Made by a program: the position numbers and the translations under genes. Below the pieces are notes generated by a model. The model saw only the letters and a list, made by a program, of their open reading frames with translations, ran no database searches and was not told where the DNA came from. DNA of 64,000 nt from Pseudomonadota bacterium (GTDB taxonomy: Bacteria > Myxococcota_A > Polyangia > Polyangiales > Polyangiaceae), in contig JAFAER010000023.1 in assembly GCA_023423895.1 (NCBI GenBank), positions 30,915 to 94,914 of the forward strand. Reading direction: 5' to 3'. Below are positions 43,805-51,292 of this stretch, piece by piece. Within the stretch, counting starts at the first letter, position 1. Each line of letters starts with the position of its first letter.

Positions 43805-43829
43805 GTAACGTCGGTATGATTCCTGGCGG
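43805..43829 (+). repeat. Interspersed repeat, upstream copy A1
   Basis: A 25-bp GTAACGTCGGTATGATTCCT-type sequence; copy A2 at 43907 matches at 22 of 25 positions. Shortly downstream is a hairpin, GCCCGCG (43833-43839) with CGCGGGC (43851-43857). The core GTAACGTCGGT recurs beyond the transposase at 45324, 45369 and 45445. Confidence 0.75.
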
Positions 43830-43867
43830 GCAGCCCGCGGCTGCGCAACGCGCGGGCGTCCGGCGGC

Positions 43868-43898
43868 GGGCGGCGGGCGGCGGGCGACGGGCGGCGGG
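43868..43898 (+). repeat. 7-bp tandem G-rich repeat, G-quadruplex prone
   Basis: GGG recurs with exact 7-nt period at 43868, 43875, 43882, 43889 and 43896, mostly as GGGCGGC units. Five G3 runs with 4-nt loops satisfy the canonical G4 pattern. It lies between repeat copies A1 and A2, upstream of the transposase. Confidence 0.7.
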
Positions 43899-43906
43899 CG
43901 GCGGCC

Positions 43907-43931
43907 GTGACGTCGGTACGATTCCCGGCGG
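43907..43931 (+). repeat. Interspersed repeat, upstream copy A2
   Basis: GTGACGTCGGTACGATTCCC-type, same orientation as A1. An open frame for the transposase can be read from its GTG, but the true start is much further on (44069). The 43760-44068 interval otherwise holds only low-complexity GC-rich DNA. Confidence 0.75.
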
Positions 43932-44068
43932 CACGCGACTCCCCGCGGCGCGCGGCCGGTGGGCGTACGGGTTGGCACGGATGGCTGCGGCGGCTCTTGT
44001 CGGAACTTTTTCGCGCGCGACGTGCGAATGTGCGCAACTGCGTTGGGCGGCGACCGATGGGGAGAGCG

Positions 44069-44998
44069 ATGAGTCTCCCTCGCCGAATCGTGCCGGGCTC
44101 CTTCTATCTCGTCACACGCCGCATCGCGCAGCGGATGTTTCTGCTGCGGCCAGGCAAGGAGATCAACGAGATCCTCGAGTATTGCCTCGCCGAGGCTGCG
44201 AGCCGATTCAAGATCAAGGTGCTCGCGTTCATGGTGATGAGCAACCACTACCACGCGGTCGTCTACGATCCGGACGGGACGCTTCCGAAGTTCCTCGAGC
44301 GCTTTCACAAGATGGTGGCGAAGGCCGTCAACGGGCACCACAAGCGCTGGGAGAACCTCTGGTCGAGCGAAGAGACCTGCGTCACGCGACTGGTCACGCT
44401 CGACGATGTCTTCGACAAGATCGTCTATGTGCTGATGAACCCGGTAGCAGCACACCTCGTCGACGCGGTCGGTCACTGGCCCGGCGCTTCCTCGTGGAAC
44501 CGGATGGGGCGTGGCCCGAAGCTCGTGAAGCGGCCGGCCGTCTACTTCCGGAAGGACGGCGTGATGCCCAAGGAGGTGAAGCTCGTCATCGCGACTCCGC
44601 CGGGACTGAAGGGCGAGACTGCCGGCGAATGGATCAAGCGCGTCCGGCACGAGGTCCATCTCAGGGAGGAGCTCGCGCGGAAGGAACGTCGCGCCAAACA
44701 CATCGGCCTCGTCGGCCGGAAGTCCGTTCTTTCGACGAATCCCTTCACTGCGCCCAAGACGGAGGCCCCTCGCCGAAGGCTCCGCCCCGCGCTCGCCTGC
44801 AAGGACAAGGAGCGCATGAAGCAAGAGCGCGCCATCCTGAAAGGCTTCCGCGTCGCGTATCGCTCGTCACTCGCCCTCCTCAAGAAGCGACTTCCCAAAG
44901 GCGACCTGAAGAAGAAGCCCGCGGTCGAGTTCCCCGCAGGCACATGGCGCTGGCGTGAGCTCGGCGTCCGTTGCGCGCGGCTATCGTCCTGCGCGTAG
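44069..44998 (+). CDS. REP-associated tyrosine transposase (Y1_Tnp/IS200-like, RAYT)
   Basis: 309 residues from ATG 44069 with GGGGAGAG just upstream; ATG 44057 is possible. The Y1 transposase core is at the N-terminus: RRIVPGSFYLVTRRIAQRMF, then the HUH motif in FMVMSNHYHAVVYD. The candidate catalytic tyrosine lies within FDKIVYVLMNPVAAHLVD, the usual YVxxNPV segment of RAYTs. A basic C-terminal extension of about 150 residues follows. The gene appears intact. It stands alone and is flanked by short repeats on both sides rather than by IS200 ends, which is the classic RAYT/REP arrangement. RAYTs are thought to mobilise REP-like repeats. Confidence 0.85.
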   Translation: MSLPRRIVPGSFYLVTRRIAQRMFLLRPGKEINEILEYCLAEAASRFKIKVLAFMVMSNHYHAVVYDPDGTLPKFLERFHKMVAKAVNGHHKRWENLWSSEETCVTRLVTLDDVFDKIVYVLMNPVAAHLVDAVGHWPGASSWNRMGRGPKLVKRPAVYFRKDGVMPKEVKLVIATPPGLKGETAGEWIKRVRHEVHLREELARKERRAKHIGLVGRKSVLSTNPFTAPKTEAPRRRLRPALACKDKERMKQERAILKGFRVAYRSSLALLKKRLPKGDLKKKPAVEFPAGTWRWRELGVRCARLSSCA

Positions 44999-45253
44999 CA
45001 CAGCGCTCCCGTCGCCCTCTCCGCCCCGCCGCCTTACCCCGCCCACTGACGAGCAAGCCACGTCTGCGTGCGCTCGCCATGCGCCGCCGCGCACGGTGGC
45101 CGGCATGCGTGCGCCTTCCCGCGTGAGCGCCGGTTCTCCATCGCGCCCGCACGCGCATCCATAGCCATTCATTCCCCAACCAGCACGTGCGCGCGCGCCC
45201 CTGCCCGCCCGCGCAATCGCCGGCCTGTTCGGCACACCGCCCGCCGCGCGCGC
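44999..45253. other. Gene-free interval after the transposase
   Basis: No coding signal, tRNA or clear hairpin is visible. The sequence is CG-dinucleotide and Pro/Arg-codon-like low complexity, and possible frames lack start sites or sensible composition. The interval continues into the repeat array at 45254. Confidence 0.5.
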
Positions 45254-45296
45254 GAAGTCGGTGCGTTTCGATCCCCGCCAGCGATGCGCGCGTTCC

Positions 45297-45386
45297 GACG
45301 CGTTCGCGGAAGCGCGGAAGAACGTAACGTCGGTGCGTTTCGACGCGTTCGCGGAAGCGCGGAAGAACGTAACGTCGGTGCGTTTC
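45297..45386 (+). repeat. Perfect 45-bp tandem duplication
   Basis: Two identical 45-bp units, 45297-45341 and 45342-45386, each begin GACGCGTTCGCGGAAGCG and contain one GTAACGTCGGTGCG core. Identity is complete, which implies a recent duplication. Confidence 0.85.
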
Positions 45387-45391
45387 GTTTG

Positions 45392-45422
45392 CCGGCGTCG
45401 CGCCGGCCGCGCGCGACGCCGG
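45392..45422. repeat. 12-bp stem hairpin within the repeat array
   Basis: CCGGCGTCGCGC (45392-45403) pairs perfectly with GCGCGACGCCGG (45411-45422) across a 7-nt loop. It lies between two repeat cores and may be the palindromic part of a REP-like unit. Confidence 0.65.
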
Positions 45423-45508
45423 CCACGGGTTCGAAGACGAAAGTGTAACGTCGGTGCGTTTCGGGGCGCGACGTCGGGTCGTTCTGGCAGGCGGGGGTGG
45501 GCGACTGA

Positions 45509-45742
45509 CTACGCGACGCCGCTTCGGCGTTTGCCGCTGACGAGGGCTTCGAGCTCGTCGACGAGGCTGGCGGCCATGGCGCGGACGATGCGGGTGGAGT
45601 GGGCGCTTGGGTCGCGAATGGCGGCCGAGGGCGATGTTGCTTCGAGGAGCTCCTCGACTTCACGCGCGAGCTCGAGAGCCCGCGATAGCACCGGGTCCTC
45701 TTCGTTTCGGGTGTACACGAGCTGCGGTCCGTCGAGTGCCAT
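45509..45742 (-). CDS. Small acidic protein of unknown function
   Basis: 77 residues from ATG 45742, set by an AGGAG site a few nt upstream. Translation begins MALDGPQLVYTRNEEDPVLS, then helical segments ALELAREVEELLEAT and RIVRAMAASLVDELEALVSG. There is no signal peptide or membrane helix. An open frame extends to 46054, but the extension is Arg/Pro-rich noise and is rejected. The leader carries a small hairpin, GGGCTC (45766-45771) with GAGCCC (45779-45784). No family is recognised. Confidence 0.55.
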   Translation of the reverse strand: MALDGPQLVYTRNEEDPVLSRALELAREVEELLEATSPSAAIRDPSAHSTRIVRAMAASLVDELEALVSGKRRSGVA

Positions 45743-45784
45743 ACGTCCACTCCTCCGATCCGGGAGGGCTCCTCTGGAGAGCCC

Positions 45785-46289
45785 AGGAAGCCATGCTGTA
45801 GTCGGGAAGGCATCACACGCAACCCAGGACGAGCCCACGACAGCCGATTCCGCGCGGGGCGCGTTGCCCCGGCTCGAGGCCGGCCTGGCAGCGTCGTCTT
45901 TCCGCGTGCGCGTCCGCGGCCCTCGACGACGCGGCGGCGACCTACCTCTCCCACGCCACACCGCGCCCTCCTTCACGCGCGTGCCTCGGTCCGCGCCGCG
46001 CCGCGCCCTCTCCCGCTCGCGCGCCGAGGTCCCGCGCCGCGCCGCGCTCTCCACCCGCTCGCGCGGACGTCGGCGCGCAACGCGAGCACGACGCGACGGG
46101 CAGCTCGCAGACGCGCTTCGTGGTCGCTGATCGACCCTTTCGAGCCTGCTCTGTCCCGATGAGGACTCGGCTCGAACGCGCGCTGATGCCTCGCCGCCGG
46201 TGCCCGACCGAGCTCGTCCGCAGGCAACGGAGATGCGAACGAGATGGTTCGCGGCCGCCAGGAGTTTCGGGATGGCGGGCGTTTTCGGG
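45785..46289. other. Gene-free interval upstream of mepA
   Basis: No convincing gene. The centre (about 45950-46070) is a degenerate repetition of CGCGCCGCGCC/CTCCC blocks. I see no tRNA, hairpin terminator or repeat core of the transposase type in it. The mepA promoter should lie near its right edge. Confidence 0.5.
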
Positions 46290-46295
46290 TAGAAC
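46290..46295 (+). promoter_or_regulatory. -10-like hexamer for mepA
   Basis: TAGAAC ends 6 nt before GTG 46302. It deviates from TANNNT at the last base. Confidence 0.3.
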
Positions 46296-46301
46296 CTCTA
46301 C

Positions 46302-47249
46302 GTGAGCTCTCGGTCCCTGCTCGGGCTCTCGACTGCCCTCGTGATCGGCGCATGCGCGACCGCTGGTTGCGCGCGTGCTCCGTCACCGCTCGCGCCGCAG
46401 TTCGGTGGATCGATCGGCATGCCCCACCGCGGCGTGCTCACCGAATCCGCCGAGCTGCCGCCCGAAGGAGAAGGTTATCGCTGGCTGCGCCAGGATGATC
46501 GGCACCACGGACTACCTCGCTTCGTGAAGTCGATCGAGCGCGCCGCCGCGGAGGTCGCTCGCGAGCGCCCGGGCGCGATGCTCTCCGTCGGCGATCTCTC
46601 GATACGTACCGGCGGTCAGCTGCTGCCGCACTTCTCTCACCGCACCGGTCGCGACGCCGATTTGCTTCTCTACATGACGACGCTCGACGGTGCTCCGGTC
46701 GAGAGCCCCGGTTTCATTCGCGTGGGCCCCGACGGCCTCGCCTGGGACGACAAGGGCAAGCGGTTCCTCCGCTTCGACGTCGAACGCACGTGGCTGCTCG
46801 TGAAGACGCTGGTCGAAGACCCCGACGCGCGCATCCAGTGGATCTTCGCGCATCGCAACGTCGAGGCCATCCTCGTCCAGTGGGCGCGCGCACGCGGAGA
46901 GTCCGGCGATACGATCGTCCGCGCGATGGACGTCATGCTCCAGCCGAACCCGGGCGGCCCACACGACGATCACCTCCACATCCGTACGGCCTGCTCGCCC
47001 GCCGAGATCGTCGCCGGCTGCGAGCACACCGGCCCGGTACGCCCGTGGATCGCAGACCTCGACCGCGCAGCTCGCGACAGCTCCTCCGACTGGGAGCTGC
47101 TCGAAGCCATCTTCCGCCCCTTCGGGTCGACGCGATCGTCTTCCGATCTGACGGCCACCACGACGACCACGCCCGCCTCGTCAGGCACCGCGCCGAGCAC
47201 GTCATCCGGCCCCGACTCCACCGCCGATGCGAACGCCGCAATACGCTGA
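46302..47249 (+). CDS. mepA: Penicillin-insensitive murein endopeptidase (MepA family, M74) lipoprotein
   Basis: 315 residues from GTG 46302. The signal MSSRSLLGLSTALVIGAC gives a lipobox (IGAC). The zinc ligands of the LAS peptidases are visible: HFSHRTGRDAD (H110, H113, D120) and DDHLHIR (H224, H226). GGQLLPHFSH and PHDDHLHIR match MepA, which cleaves D-Ala-mDAP cross-links. A Ser/Thr-rich tail of about 45 residues is extra. E. coli MepA is periplasmic, whereas here a lipid anchor is predicted. The end overlaps the methyltransferase start by 23 bp. Confidence 0.88.
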   Translation: MSSRSLLGLSTALVIGACATAGCARAPSPLAPQFGGSIGMPHRGVLTESAELPPEGEGYRWLRQDDRHHGLPRFVKSIERAAAEVARERPGAMLSVGDLSIRTGGQLLPHFSHRTGRDADLLLYMTTLDGAPVESPGFIRVGPDGLAWDDKGKRFLRFDVERTWLLVKTLVEDPDARIQWIFAHRNVEAILVQWARARGESGDTIVRAMDVMLQPNPGGPHDDHLHIRTACSPAEIVAGCEHTGPVRPWIADLDRAARDSSSDWELLEAIFRPFGSTRSSSDLTATTTTTPASSGTAPSTSSGPDSTADANAAIR

Positions 47250-48198
47250 CAGCGCCGCGAGCAAGCCAACCGACGGGAGCGAGAGCGGCGACGCGCCGAC
47301 GTCACCCGAGAACCGCCTCGTGCAGGCCGACGCGCTCGCGCTCCTCGATCTGGTTGCGCCCGGAAGCGCCGACCTCGCCTACCTCGATCCCCCGTTCAAG
47401 GTCGAGAGGAGCTTCGGCGCTCGCCTCGAGCGCGGGTCATCGCGCGCGCAGGGGCCCGTCGCCTACGACGACACGTGGGCCTCGCTCGAGACCTACCTCT
47501 CATGGCTCGAGGAGCGCATTGCCGTCGTCCGTGAGGCGCTGTCACCACGCGGAACGATGTGGCTCCACCTCGACCAGCGCGCGGTTCACGAAGCGAAGGG
47601 CGTCTGCGACCGCGTATTCGGCCCGAAGCGGTTCCGTGGAGAGGTCATCTGGGTGCCAGGCAACGGGAGCAAGAGCCGCACGGGCCCCGGCATGAGCCAC
47701 CAGACATTGCTCCTCTACGCACGCGGGCCCGACCCGATCTGGAACGGCAAAGATCCTTCACTTCGCGCCCCGTTCGCGGCGACCAGCCTGGACATGCACT
47801 TCACGAACGTGGACGACGACGGCCGGCGCTATCGCGACCGCGTCGTCGGAAAGAAGACCTACCGCTACTACGCGGACGAGGGACGTGCGCTCGGCAGCGT
47901 CTGGACGGATTGCCCGTCGATGGCCGCCAACACGCCCCTCCGCGCCGAGACCACCGGATACCCGACGCAGAAGCCACTCAAGCTCCTCGACCGCATCATC
48001 CGGGCGACGAGCGATGTCGGCTCGCTCGTCGTCGATCCGTTCTGCGGATCCGGCACGACGCTCGTCGCAGCGGCAGCTGCCCAGCGCACGTTCGCGGGCT
48101 CCGACGTCGGCGATCTCGCGATCGCGACCACACGTGCCCGTCTCGAAGCAAACGGGATCCCGTTCCGAGGTCATCGCGAGCGCTCGAGCGATCCGTGA
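47227..48198 (+). CDS. Site-specific DNA methyltransferase (N6-A/N4-C type), orphan
   Basis: 323 residues. Catalytic motif IV is LDPPF near residues 53-57 and the SAM-binding motif I DPFCGSGTT near 270-278, so IV precedes I (beta class). WVPGNGSKSRTGPG, DCPSMAANTPLRAETTGYP and TQKPLKLLDRII are typical of N6_N4_Mtase proteins. The target-recognition part lies between. No restriction endonuclease or specificity subunit is adjacent, so it is probably regulatory or solitary. It starts inside mepA (23-bp overlap). Confidence 0.88.
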   Translation: MRTPQYADSAASKPTDGSESGDAPTSPENRLVQADALALLDLVAPGSADLAYLDPPFKVERSFGARLERGSSRAQGPVAYDDTWASLETYLSWLEERIAVVREALSPRGTMWLHLDQRAVHEAKGVCDRVFGPKRFRGEVIWVPGNGSKSRTGPGMSHQTLLLYARGPDPIWNGKDPSLRAPFAATSLDMHFTNVDDDGRRYRDRVVGKKTYRYYADEGRALGSVWTDCPSMAANTPLRAETTGYPTQKPLKLLDRIIRATSDVGSLVVDPFCGSGTTLVAAAAAQRTFAGSDVGDLAIATTRARLEANGIPFRGHRERSSDP

Positions 48199-48270
48199 CG
48201 CGCACGACGACCAAGCTCCACGGCGCGTCCGCGTCCCGCTTCGCGCGCCGATCGTGCAACACTGTCGTCG

Positions 48271-48867
48271 ATGGAGCCTCGTTCCGATCAAGCACCCCGA
48301 CCCGCTCCGCATCTGTTTCCGCTGTTCCTGAGGCTCGCGGGTAGAGACGTTCTCGTCGTCGGCGCGGGCACCGTCGCGGAGCGCAAGATCCAGGACCTCC
48401 TCGACGCCGGCGCAAACGTGCGCGTCGTCGCCCCGGACGCGACGCCGGCCGTCGAAGGGCTCGCCGACGAGGGGCGCATCGCCTTCGCTCGCCGTGCGTT
48501 CGAAGAGAGCGACATCGACGGAGCTTGGCTGGTCGTAGCCGCGACGACGGATGCCGCCGTCCAGGCGCGCGCATGCGCCGGAGCCGACCGTGCACGCACG
48601 TTCGCGATCGCCGTCGACGATCCCCCGAACGGCTCGGCGTATTCGGCGAGCGTCATCCGCAGGCTGCCGTTCACCATCGCGATCTCTTCGTCGGGAGAGG
48701 CCCCCGCGCTCTCGCGCCTCCTCCGCGAGGTGCTCGAGCAGGCGCTCCCCGATTCCGACTGGGTCGAGGCTGCTCGGGCGCTGCGCGAGCGATGGCGCAG
48801 CGATGGCACACCGATGGCCTCTCGCTTCGCGGAGCTCGTCCGCGCATTCAAGGCGCGAGCAGGGTGA
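48271..48867 (+). CDS. Precorrin-2 dehydrogenase / sirohydrochlorin ferrochelatase
   Basis: 198 residues, matching the CysG N-terminal (SirC/Met8-like) module. FPLFLRLAGRDVLVVGAGTVAERKI is the NAD-binding start, followed by VRVVAPDATPAVEGL, WLVVAATTDAAVQARAC and the C-terminal FTIAISSSGEAPALSRLLRE. It oxidises precorrin-2 to sirohydrochlorin and may insert iron, completing siroheme for the sulfite reductase at 53621. The SUMT partner is encoded separately at 49698, so siroheme synthesis is split over two genes. Confidence 0.9.
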   Translation: MEPRSDQAPRPAPHLFPLFLRLAGRDVLVVGAGTVAERKIQDLLDAGANVRVVAPDATPAVEGLADEGRIAFARRAFEESDIDGAWLVVAATTDAAVQARACAGADRARTFAIAVDDPPNGSAYSASVIRRLPFTIAISSSGEAPALSRLLREVLEQALPDSDWVEAARALRERWRSDGTPMASRFAELVRAFKARAG

Positions 48868-48881
48868 GCGCCTCCCGGCGC

Positions 48882-48962
48882 CGAGCGGCCGCTCGACGCC
48901 GAGGACGGAAAGGAAAAGTGAAAGACGAAGGGCGGATGCGCGGACCTGACCTCGCTCAGGTC
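48882..48962. terminator. Palindrome and hairpin between convergent genes
   Basis: CGAGCGGCCGCTCG (48882-48895) is a perfect palindrome. GACCTGA (48943-48949) pairs with TCAGGTC (48956-48962) around a 6-nt loop. They lie between the precorrin-2 dehydrogenase gene (ends 48867) and the convergent lipoprotein gene (ends 48970). Confidence 0.5.
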
Positions 48963-48969
48963 GACGGCC

Positions 48970-49575
48970 TCACTGCTCGAAGAGCGTGACGCGCCAGACC
49001 TGCTCCTTGTTGTCCTTCGACGTCACCTCCACCGAGTACGGCTGCCCCTTCCTGAAGGGCAGGACCGGCGAGCCCTGCGTGATGTCGACCGGAGCGGAGC
49101 CGTCGGTCTCGACGATGACCTTCACGTTGCCCGCGTACTGGAGATAGAAGTCCGTGGAGGCGTCGCCGAGCTCGAACGTGAGGTAGTCCTTCTCTCCCGC
49201 ATCGAGCATGACCTTGATGACGCCGCACCGCGTGCGATTCAGCTCGTTCGCGAGCTGCACGGTGTCGTTCGGCTCCTCTTCGAGCTCGCCGCCGACGACG
49301 CAAGGGATGCCACCGTCGACGTCGCCGCTGTCGAGGACGTTCGGTTCACCGGCATCGTAGATCTTCACATCCGCGCCGGAGTCTTTGGGTCCACTGTCCT
49401 GCGATCCCCCGGAGTCGGTCTCGTTCGATCCGCTGTCCTGATTCCCTCCCGTATCGGACCCGGCGTCCGTCTGGACGACGTCCTGCCCATCCGAGCCACC
49501 ACACGCAGCCCAGACTCCGGCGGCGGCGACGGCAGACATCGTGAAGAACATGCGAGCGATGTGGGCCTTACGCAT
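48970..49575 (-). CDS. Lipoprotein with PPC-like domain
   Basis: 201 residues from ATG 49575, where the signal MRKAHIARMFFTMSAVAAAGVWAAC begins. The mature region opens with an Asp/Gly/Ser/Asn-rich linker of about 60 residues (SDTGGNQDSGSNETDSGG). The C-terminal 110 residues start EEEPNDTVQLANEL, the entry motif of bacterial pre-peptidase C-terminal (PPC) domains, and continue DYLTFELGDASTDFYLQY. PPC domains are usually attached to secreted proteases; here it stands alone. It is not obviously part of the sulfur block that surrounds it. Confidence 0.75.
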   Translation of the reverse strand: MRKAHIARMFFTMSAVAAAGVWAACGGSDGQDVVQTDAGSDTGGNQDSGSNETDSGGSQDSGPKDSGADVKIYDAGEPNVLDSGDVDGGIPCVVGGELEEEPNDTVQLANELNRTRCGVIKVMLDAGEKDYLTFELGDASTDFYLQYAGNVKVIVETDGSAPVDITQGSPVLPFRKGQPYSVEVTSKDNKEQVWRVTLFEQ

Positions 49576-49697
49576 GCCTCGAAGGATTGCACGAGACGGG
49601 CCGCGTGGCCCACTCTCCCGGGACAGGAGAATTTCCGCATCTTTCAGCGCGTGCGGACCGCCGCCCGCCGATGGCGGATCGAATCGATCCGCGTCAT

Positions 49698-50543
49698 TCA
49701 CGATCCAGTCGAGGATCGCGCTCGCGCCCCCGATGCCAGCCGCGTGTCGCCTTCGCGAGCGAGACGCTCGGGATCCACGCGCGGCGCGGGGACGACGCGG
49801 CGCCCGACGACATCACCGACGATGACGAGCGCGGGCGTCGGGAGTGCGGCCTGCTCGACGACGTCTGCGATCGTCGCGAGCGTTCCGATCACGGTCTGCT
49901 CGTCCGGCAACGTCGCCCGCGAGATGACGGATGCCGGCGTCTCTGGCGCGCGGCCGTCCTCGACGAGACGACGCGCCGTCTCGCGCAGTGTCGAGATGCC
50001 CATGTAGAGGACGAGCGTGCCTCGAGGCGGTACGCGCATCCCGAGCGACTCGACGCCGTCCTCAACGCCTTCTCGCAGATGCGCCGTCGCAAACGTCACG
50101 CTGGATGCAACATCCCGGTGGGTCAGCGGGATCCCGGAGCTCGCGGCCGCGCCGAGCGCCGCGCTGATCCCGGGAACGATCTCGAACGGAATGCGGAGCG
50201 CATCGAGCTCCGCGGCCTCCTCGCCTCCGCGCCCGAAGACCATCGGATCGCCGCCCTTCACGCGGACCACGTCCACGCCTTGCAGCGCGCGCTCGAGGAC
50301 CGCCGGATGAATCGACGGCGCATTCGGGCACGTCCCTCTCCGCCGGCCGACCGGAATGAGCTCGGCGTCCGGCGGAAGCAGCGCAAGGATCTCCGGCCCG
50401 ACGAGCTCGTCGTACGCGACGACCCGCGCAGTCGTGAGGATGCGGTGAGCGCGCAGCGTCAGGAGATCCGGATCCCCTGGGCCCGCACCGACGAGATAGA
50501 CACGGCCGCGAGGGGCCGTGCGAGCAATGGTTCCTTCGATCAT
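49698..50543 (-). CDS. cobA: Uroporphyrinogen-III C-methyltransferase (SUMT)
   Basis: 281 residues. YLVGAGPGDPDLLTLRAHR, AYDELVGPEIL, VVRVKGGDPMVFGRGGEEA and VPGISAALGAAASSGIPLTH are diagnostic. It methylates uroporphyrinogen III twice with SAM to precorrin-2, feeding siroheme. The segment after the GRRRG motif (TCPNAPSIHPAVLE) differs from the usual G-x-H-x-x-x-Q form. The start overlaps the ABC permease stop by ATGA, tying siroheme supply to sulfur import. Confidence 0.93.
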   Translation of the reverse strand: MIEGTIARTAPRGRVYLVGAGPGDPDLLTLRAHRILTTARVVAYDELVGPEILALLPPDAELIPVGRRRGTCPNAPSIHPAVLERALQGVDVVRVKGGDPMVFGRGGEEAAELDALRIPFEIVPGISAALGAAASSGIPLTHRDVASSVTFATAHLREGVEDGVESLGMRVPPRGTLVLYMGISTLRETARRLVEDGRAPETPASVISRATLPDEQTVIGTLATIADVVEQAALPTPALVIVGDVVGRRVVPAPRVDPERLAREGDTRLASGARARSSTGS

Positions 50544-51292
50544 GCTGCCACCGTTCCCCAGCGGCGTGCGACGAGGCGCTCCACTGGTCCGAAGAGCACA
50601 CGTTCACTCGCACGACTGAGCGCGACGATCACGACGACGACGCCGAGCACGAGCGCCGTGTCCGCGAGATCGCGACCCGTCTCGAGCAGCTGCCCGAGCC
50701 CGCCGGACACGAACAAGAGCTCGCCGGCCATGAGGGACCGGAGCGCGAACGTCCAGCCCATCTTCGCGCCGGTCAGGATGCCTGGCAGCGCCGCTGCGAG
50801 GAGCACACGGAAGAGGAGCGTCGGGCCCGTCGCGCCCATGGTCCGCGCTGCGCGCTCGATCGTGGGCGGCAGCTGCCTCACGGCGCTCTCGGTCGCTAGC
50901 GTCACGGGCAGAGCCGCGCCGAGGACGATGACGACCTGGATGGCCGCCTCCGAGAGGCCGAACCACACGAGCGCCAGCGGGAGCCAGCAAATCGACGGAA
51001 CGCTCGCAAGGCCCAAGAGCAGGGGCCCGAGCGCGCGCTTGATCGACGGCACGCGGGCCAGCGTGAGGCCGAGCGGCACACCGATGCCAAGCGCAATCGC
51101 GTAGCCCACGAGCAGCCGGAGCGTGCTCACGAGCACGGCCCTTCCGAGCGTGCCCTGCGTGAGCGCGCTCGCGAGAGCACGCACGACCTCCAGCGGTCCC
51201 GGAAAGAGCGGGCTCTCCGCCAGCTCAGATGCCGCGGCCCAGATGCCGACGAGGATCGCCACCGTCAGCGCCGCCCGAACTGCCCCACGCAC
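50540..51292 (-). CDS. ABC transporter permease, sulfonate/taurine type
   Basis: 250 residues from GTG 51292, chosen for the AGGAGG at 51299-51304; the frame is open to 51493 but that part overlaps the ATPase gene. Six hydrophobic segments are seen. The cytoplasmic EAA-type loop is AARTMGATGPTLLFRVLLAAALPGI, and WLPLALVWFGLSE is typical of the SsuC/TauC group. It overlaps the ATPase gene by 68 bp and cobA by 4 bp. Sulfonate specificity is inferred from the sulfur context. A nitrate/bicarbonate transporter of the same family is not excluded. Confidence 0.85.
   Translation of the reverse strand: MRGAVRAALTVAILVGIWAAASELAESPLFPGPLEVVRALASALTQGTLGRAVLVSTLRLLVGYAIALGIGVPLGLTLARVPSIKRALGPLLLGLASVPSICWLPLALVWFGLSEAAIQVVIVLGAALPVTLATESAVRQLPPTIERAARTMGATGPTLLFRVLLAAALPGILTGAKMGWTFALRSLMAGELLFVSGGLGQLLETGRDLADTALVLGVVVVIVALSRASERVLFGPVERLVARRWGTVAA

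Larger units (their letters stand above)
45254..45463 (+). repeat. Array of GTAACGTCGGTGCGTTTCG repeats
   Basis: The core GTAACGTCGGTGCGTTTCG occurs at 45324-45342, 45369-45387 and 45445-45463, and a partial GAAGTCGGTGCGTTTCG at 45254-45270, all in the same orientation as the copies upstream of the transposase. The spacing varies (partly 45 bp), so it is neither a CRISPR array nor a regular satellite. Reading frames through it encode repeated NVTSVRF but have no other gene-like features. Confidence 0.78.

Noticed and set aside
43907..44068. Extended N-terminus of the transposase
   Set aside because: It would translate the A2 repeat and GC-rich filler. ATG 44069 has a GGGGAGAG site and starts the conserved domain.
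45421..45440. GGTTCGA-like sequence resembling a tRNA T-loop
   Set aside because: No acceptor, D or anticodon stems can be built around it. The hairpin beside it belongs to the repeat array.
45254..45463. Possible CRISPR array
   Set aside because: The repeats are adjacent or unevenly spaced without unique spacers of constant length, and no cas gene is present.
45261..46130. 289-residue plus-strand open frame starting in the repeat array
   Set aside because: The repeated NVTSVRF peptide is merely the translated DNA repeat. The rest is Arg-rich and overlaps the better supported small gene on the other strand.
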